Shown: positions 18,606-27,730, counted from the stretch's first letter. The stretch: 64,000 bases of DNA from Chitinophaga sedimenti (GCF_023156195.1 NZ_JAKUKA010000001.1:3472001-3536000); one strand, 5' to 3'. Made by a program: numbers and translations. Notes: generated by a model from the letters alone, not told the origin.

Positions 18606-19667
18606 TCATGCAATGGCAATCGATTTATCCAAATATATTCCCTGCACGGCATGCAACAACTCCACACCTTCAGCAAAAGGCCGCTGGAAAGCCTTTCGGC
18701 CCATTATGAGACCTGTTCCTCCCGCCCGTTTATTAATGATTGCAGCCCGTAAAGCGTCACCCATATCCGTTTTTCCTTTCGCTTCACCTCCCGAACTGAT
18801 CATACCAATATGACCTGCGTAGGAATTTAAAACCTGGTAGCGACAAAGATCGATGGGATGATTGGTAGCGAGCGCCCCATACATTGCCGGCGACGTTTTG
18901 CCGAACTCCAGTGCCGTGAAACCACCGTTGACCGTTGGTAATTTTTGCTTCACAATATCTGCTTGTATGGTAGCCCCCAGATGGTTGGCCTGGCCGGTAA
19001 GATCGGCAGCGGTATTATAATCGTTTCCCATTTTTAAAAAAGCCGGATTGCGCAGATAACACCACAGAACAGTAGCCATGCCGAGCGCATGTGCCTCCTC
19101 AAAAACTTCGGCCACTTCCATGATCTGCCTGGCCGATTCTTTGCTGCCGAAGTATACAGTGGCGCCGACGGCAGCGGCCCCAAGTTCCCATGCAGCCCTA
19201 GCGGAGCCAAACATTACCTGGTCGTACTTATTGGGATACGTGAGCAGCTCGTTATGGTTCACTTTAGCAATGAAGGGAATTTTATGGGCATATTTTTTAG
19301 CGAAAAGCGCCAGGTGCCCAAAGGTGGTCGCGACCGCATTACAACCTGCTTCGATAGCCAGCCGGATGATATTTTCCGGATTAAAGTAGATAGGATTGGG
19401 ACCAAATGCGCTGCCCGCACTGTGCTCCACATCCTGGTCTACGGGCAGTATTGAAAGATATCCAGATCGCCCAAGGCGGCCGTTGGCAAAGATCGCTGCA
19501 AGGTTACGGATTACCTGGGGAGAACGATTGGAGGACATAAATGTGCGTTCATAAGTATCCGGTCCGGGAAGATTAAGCATCTCTTGCGGAATAGCCTTGC
19601 AAATATGCGTGAGTAACTGATCCAGTTCATCCTCAGGGATATAGCGGGACAGGCTGGTCGATTCCAT
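18606..19667 (-). CDS. fbaB: Class I fructose-bisphosphate aldolase, DhnA/FbaB type
   Basis: A 353-residue protein, the size of E. coli FbaB, without frameshift. Diagnostic segments are FIAKVNHNELLTYPNKYDQ, GAAAVGATVYFGSKESARQ, the active-site region VNGGFTALEFGKTSPAMYG and the phosphate-binding end GGTGLIMGRKAFQRP. It cleaves or forms fructose-1,6-bisphosphate through a Schiff base. E. coli FbaB is favoured in gluconeogenesis. In this island it goes with PEP synthase (25.2 kb) and PfkB (44.7 kb), so the three could tune carbon flow between glycogen and triose phosphates under stress. It may be co-transcribed with the zinc-ribbon gene 62 bases upstream and htrA. Confidence 0.9.
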   Translation of the reverse strand: MESTSLSRYIPEDELDQLLTHICKAIPQEMLNLPGPDTYERTFMSSNRSPQVIRNLAAIFANGRLGRSGYLSILPVDQDVEHSAGSAFGPNPIYFNPENIIRLAIEAGCNAVATTFGHLALFAKKYAHKIPFIAKVNHNELLTYPNKYDQVMFGSARAAWELGAAAVGATVYFGSKESARQIMEVAEVFEEAHALGMATVLWCYLRNPAFLKMGNDYNTAADLTGQANHLGATIQADIVKQKLPTVNGGFTALEFGKTSPAMYGALATNHPIDLCRYQVLNSYAGHIGMISSGGEAKGKTDMGDALRAAIINKRAGGTGLIMGRKAFQRPFAEGVELLHAVQGIYLDKSIAIA

Positions 19668-19729
19668 ATCAGTATATATTTGGCATCAACAGTAAGTAAA
19701 CATGATGAAAGCATTATGATGGTTCTTTA

Positions 19730-19999
19730 CTATGGGCGACCGCCATTTCGCCAGCGTTTCAATCGCGGAAGAACGTTAAGGGCAAGTCTGGTTGTTTCAG
19801 CCGGCAAGTTTCTTTTTGCCATCTGCCTGGTGATATTTGCCTGCATTTCTTCCATTGTTAAACCCGGCGCTGTAAAAGCCCCCTGCTGATAACAATACTT
19901 GCAATATTCCTTGCTGGGCGACCCATCCCTCTCTGTACCCGCCAATTCCGGATGATCGATCGGCATACTGCAACTCTGGCACAACTGTGTATTTTCCAT
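19730..19999 (-). CDS. Putative zinc-ribbon protein
   Basis: An 89-residue protein with four Cys in two pairs (LCQSCSMPID and EYCKYCYQQGAF) typical of the small 'putative zinc ribbon' family whose members begin CxxCxMP. The rest is a short helical tail (TMEEMQANITRQMAKR). The function of the family is unknown. It lies 35 bases downstream of htrA on the same strand and 62 bases upstream of fbaB, probably in one operon. No frameshift. Confidence 0.75.
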   Translation of the reverse strand: MENTQLCQSCSMPIDHPELAGTERDGSPSKEYCKYCYQQGAFTAPGLTMEEMQANITRQMAKRNLPAETTRLALNVLPRLKRWRNGGRP

Positions 20000-20034
20000 A
20001 TTCTTCGTTTTATGTTATTATCCAATTACGGCGG

Positions 20035-21171
20035 TTATCGCAAAGCCGCCAACTGCAGGCTGACGGAAAAAGTATTGTCCTTACGCTTCACGCCCAGGAC
20101 TATCATATCGCCCGGCTGGAATAACAATAATGCATCTTCCAGCCATCCCAAACATGAAATCTCCTCGCCGTTGAGCGCGGTCAGTACATCTCCCGGCTGT
20201 AAGCCCGCCTTTTGTGCAGGACTCCCGGGATCTACCGATGCTACCCGAACGCCTTTTTTATCCGCAACATTCCGGAACGACGCGCCAATATCCACCCTGT
20301 ATACTTTTCCATAGTGCAGCAGGTCATTACATATCTTGGAGATTACATTCACGGGTACTGCAAAACTATACCCGGCATATAGGTTATTAGTCGTGATAAT
20401 GCCTGAATTCACTCCCACCAGCTTTCCCTTACTATCCAGCAACGGACCGCCGCTGCTACCCTCACTCACAACCGCATCTGTTTGTATAAAAGTCGACACG
20501 CCGTTCCGGATGAAAATGTCGCCCATGTACCTGGCCTTGGCGCTAACTACACCAACGGTCACGGTGGACGCAAGATTGAGCGGGTATCCCACGGCCATCA
20601 CCCAATCACCAATTTCCAGAGAATCATAACTGCCCAACTGCACAAATCGCAAATTCCTGGCTTCGATTTGTAGCAGTGCAATGTCTGTCATTGAATCAGT
20701 TGCCAGCACAGTAGCTTTGAACACGCGGCGGTCCTGCAGCACTACTTCCAGCCGTAAGGCGTTATTCACACAATGAAAGCAGGTGAGCACAAGCCCATCA
20801 TCCGTAAGTATCACGCCGGAAGCGCTACCCAATATAGCACGGGACGCTCCTACACCGGGATTGGTCCATAGCGCATCATCGTATATAGCGGTCAATGGCT
20901 CCGTCGGTTTTGTCAGGCCCGGCATATAACCCGCCAGGATGTGGACCACGCCAGGTAATGCCCTCGCAGCAGCCAGTCTGAATCCGGGTAAAGCCGGTAT
21001 ATCTTCGGCAAGATACCTTAGCGGCGATTGATGCTGACGATCTTCTATACTAACATAGGGCGCCGAAGAAGTGCCCGTACTATTAAACGATTTTGGCATA
21101 TCCTGTCCATAACCAGCTACTGAAAGGAGCACGCCTGCAGTCACGAAGAAGATTGTACAGATCGATTTCAT
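20035..21171 (-). CDS. Periplasmic HtrA/DegQ-like serine protease with PDZ domain
   Basis: About 378 residues from the ATG at 21171, giving signal peptide MKSICTIFFVTAGVLLSVAG. The trypsin-like domain shows His in LTCFHCVNNAL, Asp in DSMTDIALLQIE and Ser in VSEGSSGGPLLDS. A single C-terminal PDZ domain follows (VASVDPGSPAQKAGLQPGDV). HtrA proteins degrade or refold damaged envelope proteins. An upstream start at 21198 would lie before the predicted transcription start (near 21178), so 21171 is preferred. The unusual His environment (CFHC rather than TNNHV) is noteworthy. It is first in a probable operon with the zinc-ribbon and aldolase genes. Confidence 0.9.
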   Translation of the reverse strand: MKSICTIFFVTAGVLLSVAGYGQDMPKSFNSTGTSSAPYVSIEDRQHQSPLRYLAEDIPALPGFRLAAARALPGVVHILAGYMPGLTKPTEPLTAIYDDALWTNPGVGASRAILGSASGVILTDDGLVLTCFHCVNNALRLEVVLQDRRVFKATVLATDSMTDIALLQIEARNLRFVQLGSYDSLEIGDWVMAVGYPLNLASTVTVGVVSAKARYMGDIFIRNGVSTFIQTDAVVSEGSSGGPLLDSKGKLVGVNSGIITTNNLYAGYSFAVPVNVISKICNDLLHYGKVYRVDIGASFRNVADKKGVRVASVDPGSPAQKAGLQPGDVLTALNGEEISCLGWLEDALLLFQPGDMIVLGVKRKDNTFSVSLQLAALR

Positions 21172-21183
21172 ACCGTTTTTCTT

Positions 21184-21226
21184 TAAAGATAATGTCACAT
21201 GGTGCCAGTTGGTTTGATGAGCATCA
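21184..21226 (-). promoter_or_regulatory. Crp/Fnr-type site plus -7 box for htrA
   Basis: Minus strand TGATGCTCATCA (21226-21215), 23 bases, then TATCTTTA (21191-21184). Both half-sites are intact. Confidence 0.65.
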
Positions 21227-21319
21227 TCGCCCGGGTTGATACTGAGTGGCGGGCGTAATGTCCGCCATCAGGGGCTACCGGATTATCTTGCTTTATTATT
21301 GCCGGTAAACGCTCTTCTT

Positions 21320-22335
21320 ATGACTGCAACGACGCCTAATGGTAATATGACGGCCATGGTACTGGAAGCTGCTCACCGACCGCTCCAATTGCAACACTTA
21401 CCCCTCCCGAAGCCCGATGCAGGACAGGTGCTTATAAAAGTGCGGGCCTGCGGCATATGCCGCACGGACCTGCATATTATCGATGGAGAACTTGCTAATC
21501 CTAAATTACCGTTGATCCCCGGCCACGAGATTATCGGGGAAGTGATGACCACAGGCGACGCTGTGGATAGCCTATGGGCAGGCGATGTGGTGGGGGTGCC
21601 GTGGTTAGCATACACCTGCGGAAGCTGTCGGTATTGCCTGAGTGGCAGAGAAAATTTGTGCGACCAGGCCTTGTTCACCGGTTATACCATTAATGGCGGA
21701 TTTGCCACACACTGTATTGCCTGGGCAAAATATTGTTTCAAGATGCCGCGTGCCTATACACAAGCTGATGCCGCCCCGCTGTTATGTGCCGGATTGATAG
21801 GTTACCGCAGCTACAACATGCTGCCGGCCTATGCAAAAACATAGGCTTCTGGGGGTTTGGTGCATCTGCACACATACTGGCGCAGCTGGCAAAACATGAA
21901 GGCCGGCATGTTTATGCGTTCACAAAAGATGGCGATACAACCACGCAGGCCTTCGCTTTACAAAAGGGAGCTGTATGGGCGGGAAATGCCGGCACACCTT
22001 CTCCCTGCCGGCTGGACGCTTCTATCATTTTTGCGGCAGACGGACGATTGGTACCTAAAGCACTGGCAGCAGCCGATAAGGGTGGTTGTGTCATTTGCGC
22101 CGGTATCCACATGAGTGATATTCCTGCCTTTCCTTATGAACTGCTTTGGCAGGAACGTAGTATCAGGTCAGTCGCCAATTTAACAAGGGAAGATGGTGAA
22201 CGATTCCTGCAGCTAGCCCCGGCAGTCCCTGTGACAACTACCATTACCACCTTTCCGCTGGAAGAGGCCAACAAAGCTATAGAGACGCTCAGGAACGGAT
22301 CCATTAAAGGCGCCGTAGTGTTGACGATGCCGTAA
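21320..22335 (+). CDS. Zinc-dependent alcohol dehydrogenase (frameshifted)
   Basis: About 338 residues. The catalytic zinc site is in ACGICRTDLHIIDGE and GHEIIGEV. The structural zinc Cys cluster is CGSCRYCLSGRENLC. The NAD-binding Rossmann segment is GFWGFGASAHI, reached by adding one A near 21840. It reduces or oxidises alcohols and aldehydes, usually with NAD(H). A fermentative or redox-balancing role under low oxygen would suit the island, but the substrate cannot be read from sequence. It is divergent from htrA and ends one base before the convergent membrane-protein gene. I see no -7 box at the standard spacing on this strand. Confidence 0.88.
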
Positions 22336-22336
22336 G

Positions 22337-22825
22337 TTATCGATGGCTTTTATGAACATGATTAAGTGGCGCAGCGGAGCTCACGTTTTCCCTGTACAGT
22401 ACAATCACACACGCCAGGGACGTGAGTACAGAACTGGGATACACGGCGCCCGCTGCCAATGGCACAATCGCCAGCAGCAACATTGCAGTACCTGCAAGCC
22501 CGATGAAACCAGTATGCTGCCTGTCTGCCATAAAAAGCCCGGCCAAACACTGCAGACCCGCAATCCCCAACATAAAACCGCTCGCATGGCGCGAAAAATA
22601 ATCGTGAATAAGCCGTTGGTATAGCCAGAAAGTGGTGCTGTCCGCAAAATCGAGATAAGCTGGCGGATGATGAAGAGCGATGTGTAAATTTACCATGGCT
22701 GCCGATATAAACAGAACTCCCATGGCTGTTTTAGGCATACGCGGACGCCAAAGCGCCAACAACACAAGCAGGCAGGAGATGATGTCTGCCAGCACATATT
22801 CCGGGATATTGCTACTCATCTGCAT
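22337..22825 (-). CDS. Small integral membrane protein, paralogue of the protein at 24.7 kb
   Basis: About 162 residues with four to five membrane helices; I do not recognise the family. It shares with the 24695-25185 product the pattern NLxIALxHPxxYxxFAD, YFSRH and PSSV (here NLHIALHHPPAYLDFAD, HDYFSRHASGF, VYPSSVLTSLACVIVLY), so the two are paralogues. The start at 22825 (MQMSSNIPEYV) aligns with the other protein's MQGNIFSPEYA and fits the promoter at 22850-22892. It could be a DoxX-like small membrane protein. No frameshift. Confidence 0.7.
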   Translation of the reverse strand: MQMSSNIPEYVLADIISCLLVLLALWRPRMPKTAMGVLFISAAMVNLHIALHHPPAYLDFADSTTFWLYQRLIHDYFSRHASGFMLGIAGLQCLAGLFMADRQHTGFIGLAGTAMLLLAIVPLAAGAVYPSSVLTSLACVIVLYRENVSSAAPLNHVHKSHR

Positions 22826-22849
22826 AAACCATGTTTTAAGCACTGGCTT

Positions 22850-22892
22850 TGAAATTAGTGTGGCTAACGCCCGATACGCTTGATTACCGTCA
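22850..22892 (-). promoter_or_regulatory. Crp/Fnr-type site plus -7 box for the small membrane protein
   Basis: Minus strand TGACGGTAATCA (22892-22881), 23 bases, then TAATTTCA (22857-22850). Both half-sites are intact. Confidence 0.65.
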
Positions 22893-22934
22893 GCATGACA
22901 AATGATTGAAGACAACGGCGGCCTGTAGTTTTTA

Positions 22935-22964
22935 GAAAAAGTCGCCGGTAACAATGTTACCGGC
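22935..22964 (-). terminator. Intrinsic terminator of the crp/fnr gene
   Basis: GCCGGTAAC/GTTACCGGC (9-bp perfect stem, 3-base loop) followed on the minus strand by GACTTTTTCT. It lies 46 bases after the regulator's stop codon. Confidence 0.72.
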
Positions 22965-23009
22965 CTTCATTGTAGGTGTATTGGTTAACAAAAACTTCGT
23001 GAGTTTGAT

Positions 23010-23642
23010 CTATTCTTGCCTGATCCACTCAAATGAATTCCGATGAAGCACAAGCCAGCCATTTTTCTCCATTTTTTCATCGACCGGCTGATGACCTCGC
23101 GTGACGAATTAAGGTCTGCTGCAATTTCCTGGTGAGTGAGCCGTACGTGTGGACCTAATTTCCGGACCTGGCCGATGATATAAAGTTCGAGGCGTTCATC
23201 CATCGTCTTAAAAGCGATGTCATTGATCGAATTCAGCAACTCTTCATATTTGGATCGCAGTGTTCTGATAACGAAATGGTGCCAGCTTCTGTACCGGACA
23301 TCCATACATCCACAAACTCTACAGGAATACAGAATATCGTAACATCTGTCAGGGCCTTCGCAACGACCAGGCTGTTCTCCTGCCCGTAAGTGCAGGCTAT
23401 CGATACAGCACAAGCCTCGCCTGGGGCTATATCGTACATAAAAACTCCTTCCCTTCCTCATTGGTCTGATAAAGTTTTACAATCCCCTCCAATACCAGCA
23501 TCGTGGATCTTATCAGTTGGCCCTTTCGCAGCATGAAGGTGCCTGCAGGTATTTCACGCATCTCGCCTACCTGCTCCATTTCGTTGTACAGCTCCTCTTC
23601 TAAGCCTGGAAACAGCGTCCGAATGGGGTATTGTTCCGTCAT
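23010..23642 (-). CDS. Crp/Fnr-family transcriptional regulator (frameshifted)
   Basis: About 210 residues. A cyclic-nucleotide-binding fold (residues about 20-110: MREIPAGTFMLRKGQ, MLVLEGIVKLYQTNEEGKE) is followed by a dimer helix and the HTH_Crp (RLTHQEIAADLNSSREVISR). The recognition helix SSREVISR keeps the Arg-Glu-x-x-x-Arg pattern that reads TGA half-sites in Crp and the Ser-Arg of Fnr. Frame changes occur near 23050, 23250 and 23435; the corrected C-terminus ends WLVLHRNSFEWIRQE. There is no Fnr-type N-terminal Cys cluster; Cys residues sit in the sensor domain (GEACAVSIACTYG). Its own promoter carries the best copy of the island palindrome, which supports autoregulation and a master role. 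Confidence 0.88.
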
Positions 23643-23652
23643 ACTGGTGATT

Positions 23653-23684
23653 TAAAAAAATGCCGGTGTAGTGGCTACACCGGC
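23653..23684 (-). terminator. Terminator-like hairpin in the crp/fnr leader
   Basis: GCCGGTGTAG/CTACACCGGC (10-bp perfect stem, 3-base loop) followed on the minus strand by ATTTTTTTAAA, ending only about 10 bases before the ATG at 23642. It lies downstream of the predicted crp promoter, so it either attenuates crp or ends read-through from the upstream nuclease gene. Confidence 0.7.
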
Positions 23685-23713
23685 GCTATCCTAACACTCG
23701 CTACATCCCACCG

Positions 23714-23766
23714 CATAGATACGTCAGTGAAATGATTCGTTGTGTGACTAAAGTCACACAACGAAT
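23714..23766 (-). promoter_or_regulatory. crp/fnr promoter with extended palindromic operator
   Basis: ATTCGTTGTGTGACT and its exact inverse AGTCACACAACGAAT are separated by 2 bases (23735-23766). The core TGTGA-CTAAAG-TCACA is a perfect Crp consensus. On the minus strand TGACTTTAGTCA (23756-23745) is followed by 23 bases and TATCTATG (23721-23714), one mismatch from TANNTTTG. Confidence 0.72.
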
Positions 23767-23788
23767 ACTCTTCCTGTAAATGATTCAC

Positions 23789-24685
23789 CTATCTCGCTTC
23801 TTTCAACAATAAAGAAGGGGCTGCCGGCGGCTCCTTATGCCGCATTTCGGTTTTACATAATATCGACAGCTCTTCCATGACCAGGGCCGTTCTCACATCG
23901 CTCATACCCGGTAATTTCAGGTGCTCCGGATGCGACAGCAGCGATTCACACAGTATGATTCCCTGCTCCAACAATCGCAATTTGTTCACGCGGGTAAGGC
24001 TGGTCAGGCAGGTAACAGGATACAGGCCCCCGGCATCGATCCGATCTTTCAAACCCTTTCCGAGGGGATAATCCCATGACAGCAAATTCAGCCCCACACA
24101 TAATCCATAGTGTAATGCGTCCTTGCTGAATCGCGTATTCGTTACCAACCAGGGCTCACAGTCGAACGGCTGCCCGCTGTGTGCAAAACGCCAGTTTGTT
24201 TCCACATCCTCGTAACGGGCCCTGATATATAATGGTATCTTTACCTCGCAACAATTTCCCTGCTGGCTATGATATTTACACTCCACCATCAGGTAGTGAC
24301 CGTTCCTCATCCCTACAATGTCGACCTCATGTTTTATGCAGTGCCCCTGCATTACCTGATTGACGGCTACGGTATACCCTTCGCGATTAAACAGTTCCGC
24401 TATGTATTTCTCGAAAGGGAACCCGGAAGGACCCAGCTCCAAAATCGCCTGCTTCAGCCGATACCGTGCCGCTACAGGCCGGGACGCCTGATGTAGCAGG
24501 TGATATGCTAACTTATAGAGCTTACGTGTGGGAATACCCTGATAAAGATATTTATGCATTTCCATCAGTACGCCGTCCACTACTTCGGGAACTGCGCCGG
24601 CTTTCATTAATGATTGGCGCAACTTCTGCTCATCAAACGGCACGGTATTACCCGAAGACTTTGTGACCACAATCGGATTTTCCAT
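23789..24685 (-). CDS. ATP-cone domain fused to an Mrr-like (PD-(D/E)XK) nuclease domain
   Basis: About 298 residues. Residues about 5-85 match an ATP-cone (VVTKSSGNTVPFDEQKLRQS, LYKLAYHLLHQASRPVAARY), the nucleotide-sensing module of NrdR and ribonucleotide reductase. Residues about 95-220 look like a restriction-endonuclease fold: the segment IKHEVDIVGMRNGHYLMVECKYH supplies Asp then Glu-x-Lys (ECK), the PD-(D/E)XK core. The C-terminus (LTSLTRVNKLRLLEQGIILC) is helical. A role in dNTP-sensing DNA processing is inference. It is the last gene of the ppsA operon: its ATG (24685) lies 9 bases after the membrane-protein stop. No frameshift. Confidence 0.8.
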   Translation of the reverse strand: MENPIVVTKSSGNTVPFDEQKLRQSLMKAGAVPEVVDGVLMEMHKYLYQGIPTRKLYKLAYHLLHQASRPVAARYRLKQAILELGPSGFPFEKYIAELFNREGYTVAVNQVMQGHCIKHEVDIVGMRNGHYLMVECKYHSQQGNCCEVKIPLYIRARYEDVETNWRFAHSGQPFDCEPWLVTNTRFSKDALHYGLCVGLNLLSWDYPLGKGLKDRIDAGGLYPVTCLTSLTRVNKLRLLEQGIILCESLLSHPEHLKLPGMSDVRTALVMEELSILCKTEMRHKEPPAAPSLLLKEAR

Positions 24686-24694
24686 AACTGTCAC

Positions 24695-25185
24695 TTAAGA
24701 GTGTGCACGGCCGGGTCGGCCGATAATAAACGTATCGGGTCCGGCATGTTTTTTAAACAGCAGGATGATACAGGCAATTGCAGCGAACACCGAACTGGGA
24801 AATGCAGCCCCTGTTCCCAACGGCGCTATTGCCAACAAGAATACCGCCGCGCCGGCCACCGCGAGTTTACTTAATGGAAACCTGCTGGCTATGAAGATGC
24901 CGATCAGCAGTTGACAAATTGCAATAATGCTGACGAGTGCAGTAACGTGGCGGGAAAAATATCCCCGGATGAAGGTTTCATACGCGGGCAAAGCGGCGAC
25001 GTCCGCAAAATTGGTATACGACCGCGGATGCTTGAGCGCGATATATAAATTTGCTATCGCTGCGATCAGAAATACGATCGCCAGCAGCACCTTGGCGATG
25101 TATGGCCGCAATATTGCGATAAAAATCAGCGCCAGGGCAAAAGATTAGACACCGCGTATTCGGGTGAAAAAATATTGCCTTGCAT
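24695..25185 (-). CDS. Small integral membrane protein, paralogue of the protein at 22.3 kb (frameshifted)
   Basis: About 163 residues with four to five membrane helices and no known family. The open frame seems to start at TTG 25111, but adding one T near 25136 joins it to an ATG at 25185 (MQGNIFSPEYAVSNL), which aligns with the paralogue's N-terminus (MQMSSNIPEYV). Shared signature: NLYIALKHPRSYTNFAD, RGYFSRHVTAL, AAFPSSVFAAIACIILL. It sits 11 bases after ppsA and before the ATP-cone nuclease, all leftward. Two copies in two units with the same promoter architecture suggest a membrane function needed under the inducing condition. Confidence 0.7.
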
Positions 25186-25196
25186 AACTCCGGATT

Positions 25197-27584
25197 TTAA
25201 ATGGTGTTAAGAATCAGTTGCTGTTCCGCTTCCGCCATGTTTTGAATACCGGCAAAAACTGCGTCAGGGTTAAAAGAAACGCTATGAATTCCGGCTTCTG
25301 CCAGTAATTTGGCGTAGGCGGGGTAATCGCTTGGCGCCTGTCCACAGAAACCGATACGCACACCATTGTGACGCGCCTTCTCAATGGCCATGCGTACAAG
25401 TTGAACAACCGCAGGATCCTGCTCAGTGAAAATCCCGGCCACTATTTCATTATCCCGGTCAACGCCCAGTGTTAACTGCGTGAGATCATTGCCACCTATG
25501 GAGAAACCGTCGAATATTTCCGCAAATGCCTCCTCCTGCAGCACATTCGCGGGAATCTCCACCATCATGTAAATTTCGAGACTGCTATCCTCGTCTCGAT
25601 CCAATCCGAATTCGCGCATTGTTGCGATCACTTTCCGTCCCTCCTCGACCGTTCTGCAGAAAGGCACCATTACCTTAACATTGGTAAGCCCCATCTCGCG
25701 GCGTACATATTTGATGGCGGCACATTCCAGTGCAAACGCGGCCTTGTACCGTTCATCGTAGTAGCGGCTGGCGCCCCGGAAACCGATCATCGGGTTTTCC
25801 TCATGCGGTTCGAATAAATGACCACCCATCAAACTGGCATATTCATTTGATTTGAAATCACTAAATCGCACGATTACGTCTTTCGGATAAAATGCGGCCG
25901 CGACGGTAGCAATCCCTTCCGACAGCTGATCGGTGAAGAAATCCTTTTTATCTGAATATCCTGCGGTTAGTTTCGCGATTTCCTGTTTTACCTGGTCATC
26001 GGTCAGGACATGATAATTGACCAGGGCCATTGGATGAACGCGCAACAGGTGCGTAATAATGAACTCCATGCGGAGCAAGCCTACGCCATCATTGGGATAA
26101 AATGACAACCGGAACGCCTGTGCAGGATCAGCGGCGATCAACATTACTTCAGTACCATCCGGTTTCCGCAAATGGTCGCTAGCCACCTCCACGGTGGTCG
26201 AACGACGCTTTACCCTCATACACAAATCCTGTTCTACCTTCACAGCACGAAAGCGTGATGATTTGCCCATCAGTGATTTTTTTGGTTGCTTCCATAGTTC
26301 CTACTACCGCCGGCACCCCCAGTTCCCTGGCCACGATGGCGGCATGACTGGTGCGTCCGCCACGGTTCGTAATAATACCGCCACAGCGTTTCAGCAGCGG
26401 GTCCCAGTCGGGGCTCGTCACATCTGCCACGATGATATCGCCATCCTGCAGTGCGGACGCTTCCGCAGGTGATTGCAACAAACGCGCCGCCCCACTCACT
26501 ACTTTTTCCCCGATTGCCTCTCCTTCACCAGGCATGCGCCTTTCTCGCGGATAGTGTAGAAACTGCGCATGGGTTGATGAGCAGCAGCATGTACCGTTTC
26601 CGGCCGCGCCTGCACGATAAAAATTTTGCCGGTACCTCCATCGCGCGCCCATTCAATATCCATAGGACGGCCATAGTGCCGTTCGATGGCAAGCGCCCAG
26701 CGGGAAAGCTGGTAAACTTCCGCGTCGGCCAGCACGAACGCCTGTCGCCGGTCGAGCGCAGTGGGCACACTTGTGATATTTCTTCCGCCGGCGGCGTATT
26801 GCATGGTAAATTCCTTTGCACCAATCTTTCGCTGGATGATTGCTTTTTTACCTTGTTCCAGGGTGGGTTTAAAAACATAATATTCATCCGGCGACGAGAT
26901 GCCCTGCACAATACTTTCTCCAAGCCCCCAAACGGCGGACAGGTGTATGATATCCCGGAAGCCTGTTTCCGGTTCGAGCGTAAAACATACACCGGCCCCA
27001 CCCTCACTGGCGTTCACCATTTTTTGAACACCTACGGAGATGGCCACCTGGTCGTGGCGAAAACCTTTATCCTCCCGATATTTGATGGCGCGGTCGTTAT
27101 ACAGCGAGGCAAAACAATGCTGCACTGCATTTAGAAGATTACGTTCGCCCTCGATATTCAGAAAAGAATCATGCTGCCCCGCAAAGCTGGCATCAGGTAA
27201 ATCCTCGGCCGTTGCACTGCTGCGTACCGCCACGTGCATTTTTTCCTGCTGGCATAAACTGCGGTATGCGGTAGTGATATCCACCTTCAGCGCCTCCGGC
27301 ATCACAGCGTCAAGGATCAGTGCGCGGGCGCGGCTGCCCATTTCATGAAGATTGTCGTAGGCCGGCCGCTGCACCCAGCGCATCAGGTTAGCCAGGTGCT
27401 CTTCGAGTTCGTTGACTCGCAGGAATTCCCGGAAGGCGGCCGCGGTGATCGCAAAACCATCCGGTACGTTGATCCCCTCTGATGCCAGCGCTCCCTGCAA
27501 CTCACCTAAAGAAGCATTTTTCCCGCCTACCTGCGGCACGTCGGCTAACCGAACGTCCGACAGTGGAATGATATATGGTTCCAT
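25197..27584 (-). CDS. ppsA: Phosphoenolpyruvate synthase (frameshifted)
   Basis: About 795 residues, the normal PpsA length, over three frames (breaks near 26240 and 26520). The N-terminal ATP-grasp domain begins PYIIPLSDVRLADVPQVGGK with AVRSSATAEDLPDASFAGQ and GGAGVCFTLEPETGF. The swivelling domain has the phospho-His in GGRTSHAAIVAREL. The C-terminal PEP-binding barrel has VGLLRMEFI, IGFRGASRYY and IGFCGQAPSDYP. It converts pyruvate and ATP to PEP, AMP and phosphate. As first gene of a unit controlled by the island promoter it would feed gluconeogenesis and glycogen storage. Pyruvate phosphate dikinase is less likely, given length and the FCGQAPSD motif. Confidence 0.93.
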
Positions 27585-27620
27585 ATGTTACGATTTATCC
27601 GGCTTATTTGCCGGCACTAA

Positions 27621-27663
27621 TAAAATTAAACAGCCCATAACAACACCCGTCTGATAGCCGTCA
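27621..27663 (-). promoter_or_regulatory. Crp/Fnr-type site plus -7 box for the ppsA operon
   Basis: Minus strand TGACGGCTATCA (27663-27652), 23 bases, then TAATTTTA (27628-27621). It would start RNA about 30 bases before the ppsA ATG. Confidence 0.68.
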
Positions 27664-27730
27664 TACACAACAATGATTTGAGGTGATGGCGCACCGGCAG
27701 GCAGCCCGATACGGTAATCACCGGCAGTAT

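Noticed and set aside
22985-23009. Extended C-terminus of the Crp/Fnr protein ending GSGKNRSNSRSFC
   Set aside because: The adjacent frame gives WLVLHRNSFEWIRQE and a stop at 23010, the normal family ending; the longer tail results from an indel.
23735-23766. Perfect inverted repeat as a transcription terminator of the ATP-cone nuclease gene
   Set aside because: There is no T tract on either side, and its core and spacing to a -7 box fit an operator. The hairpin at 23653-23684 is the terminator-like element.
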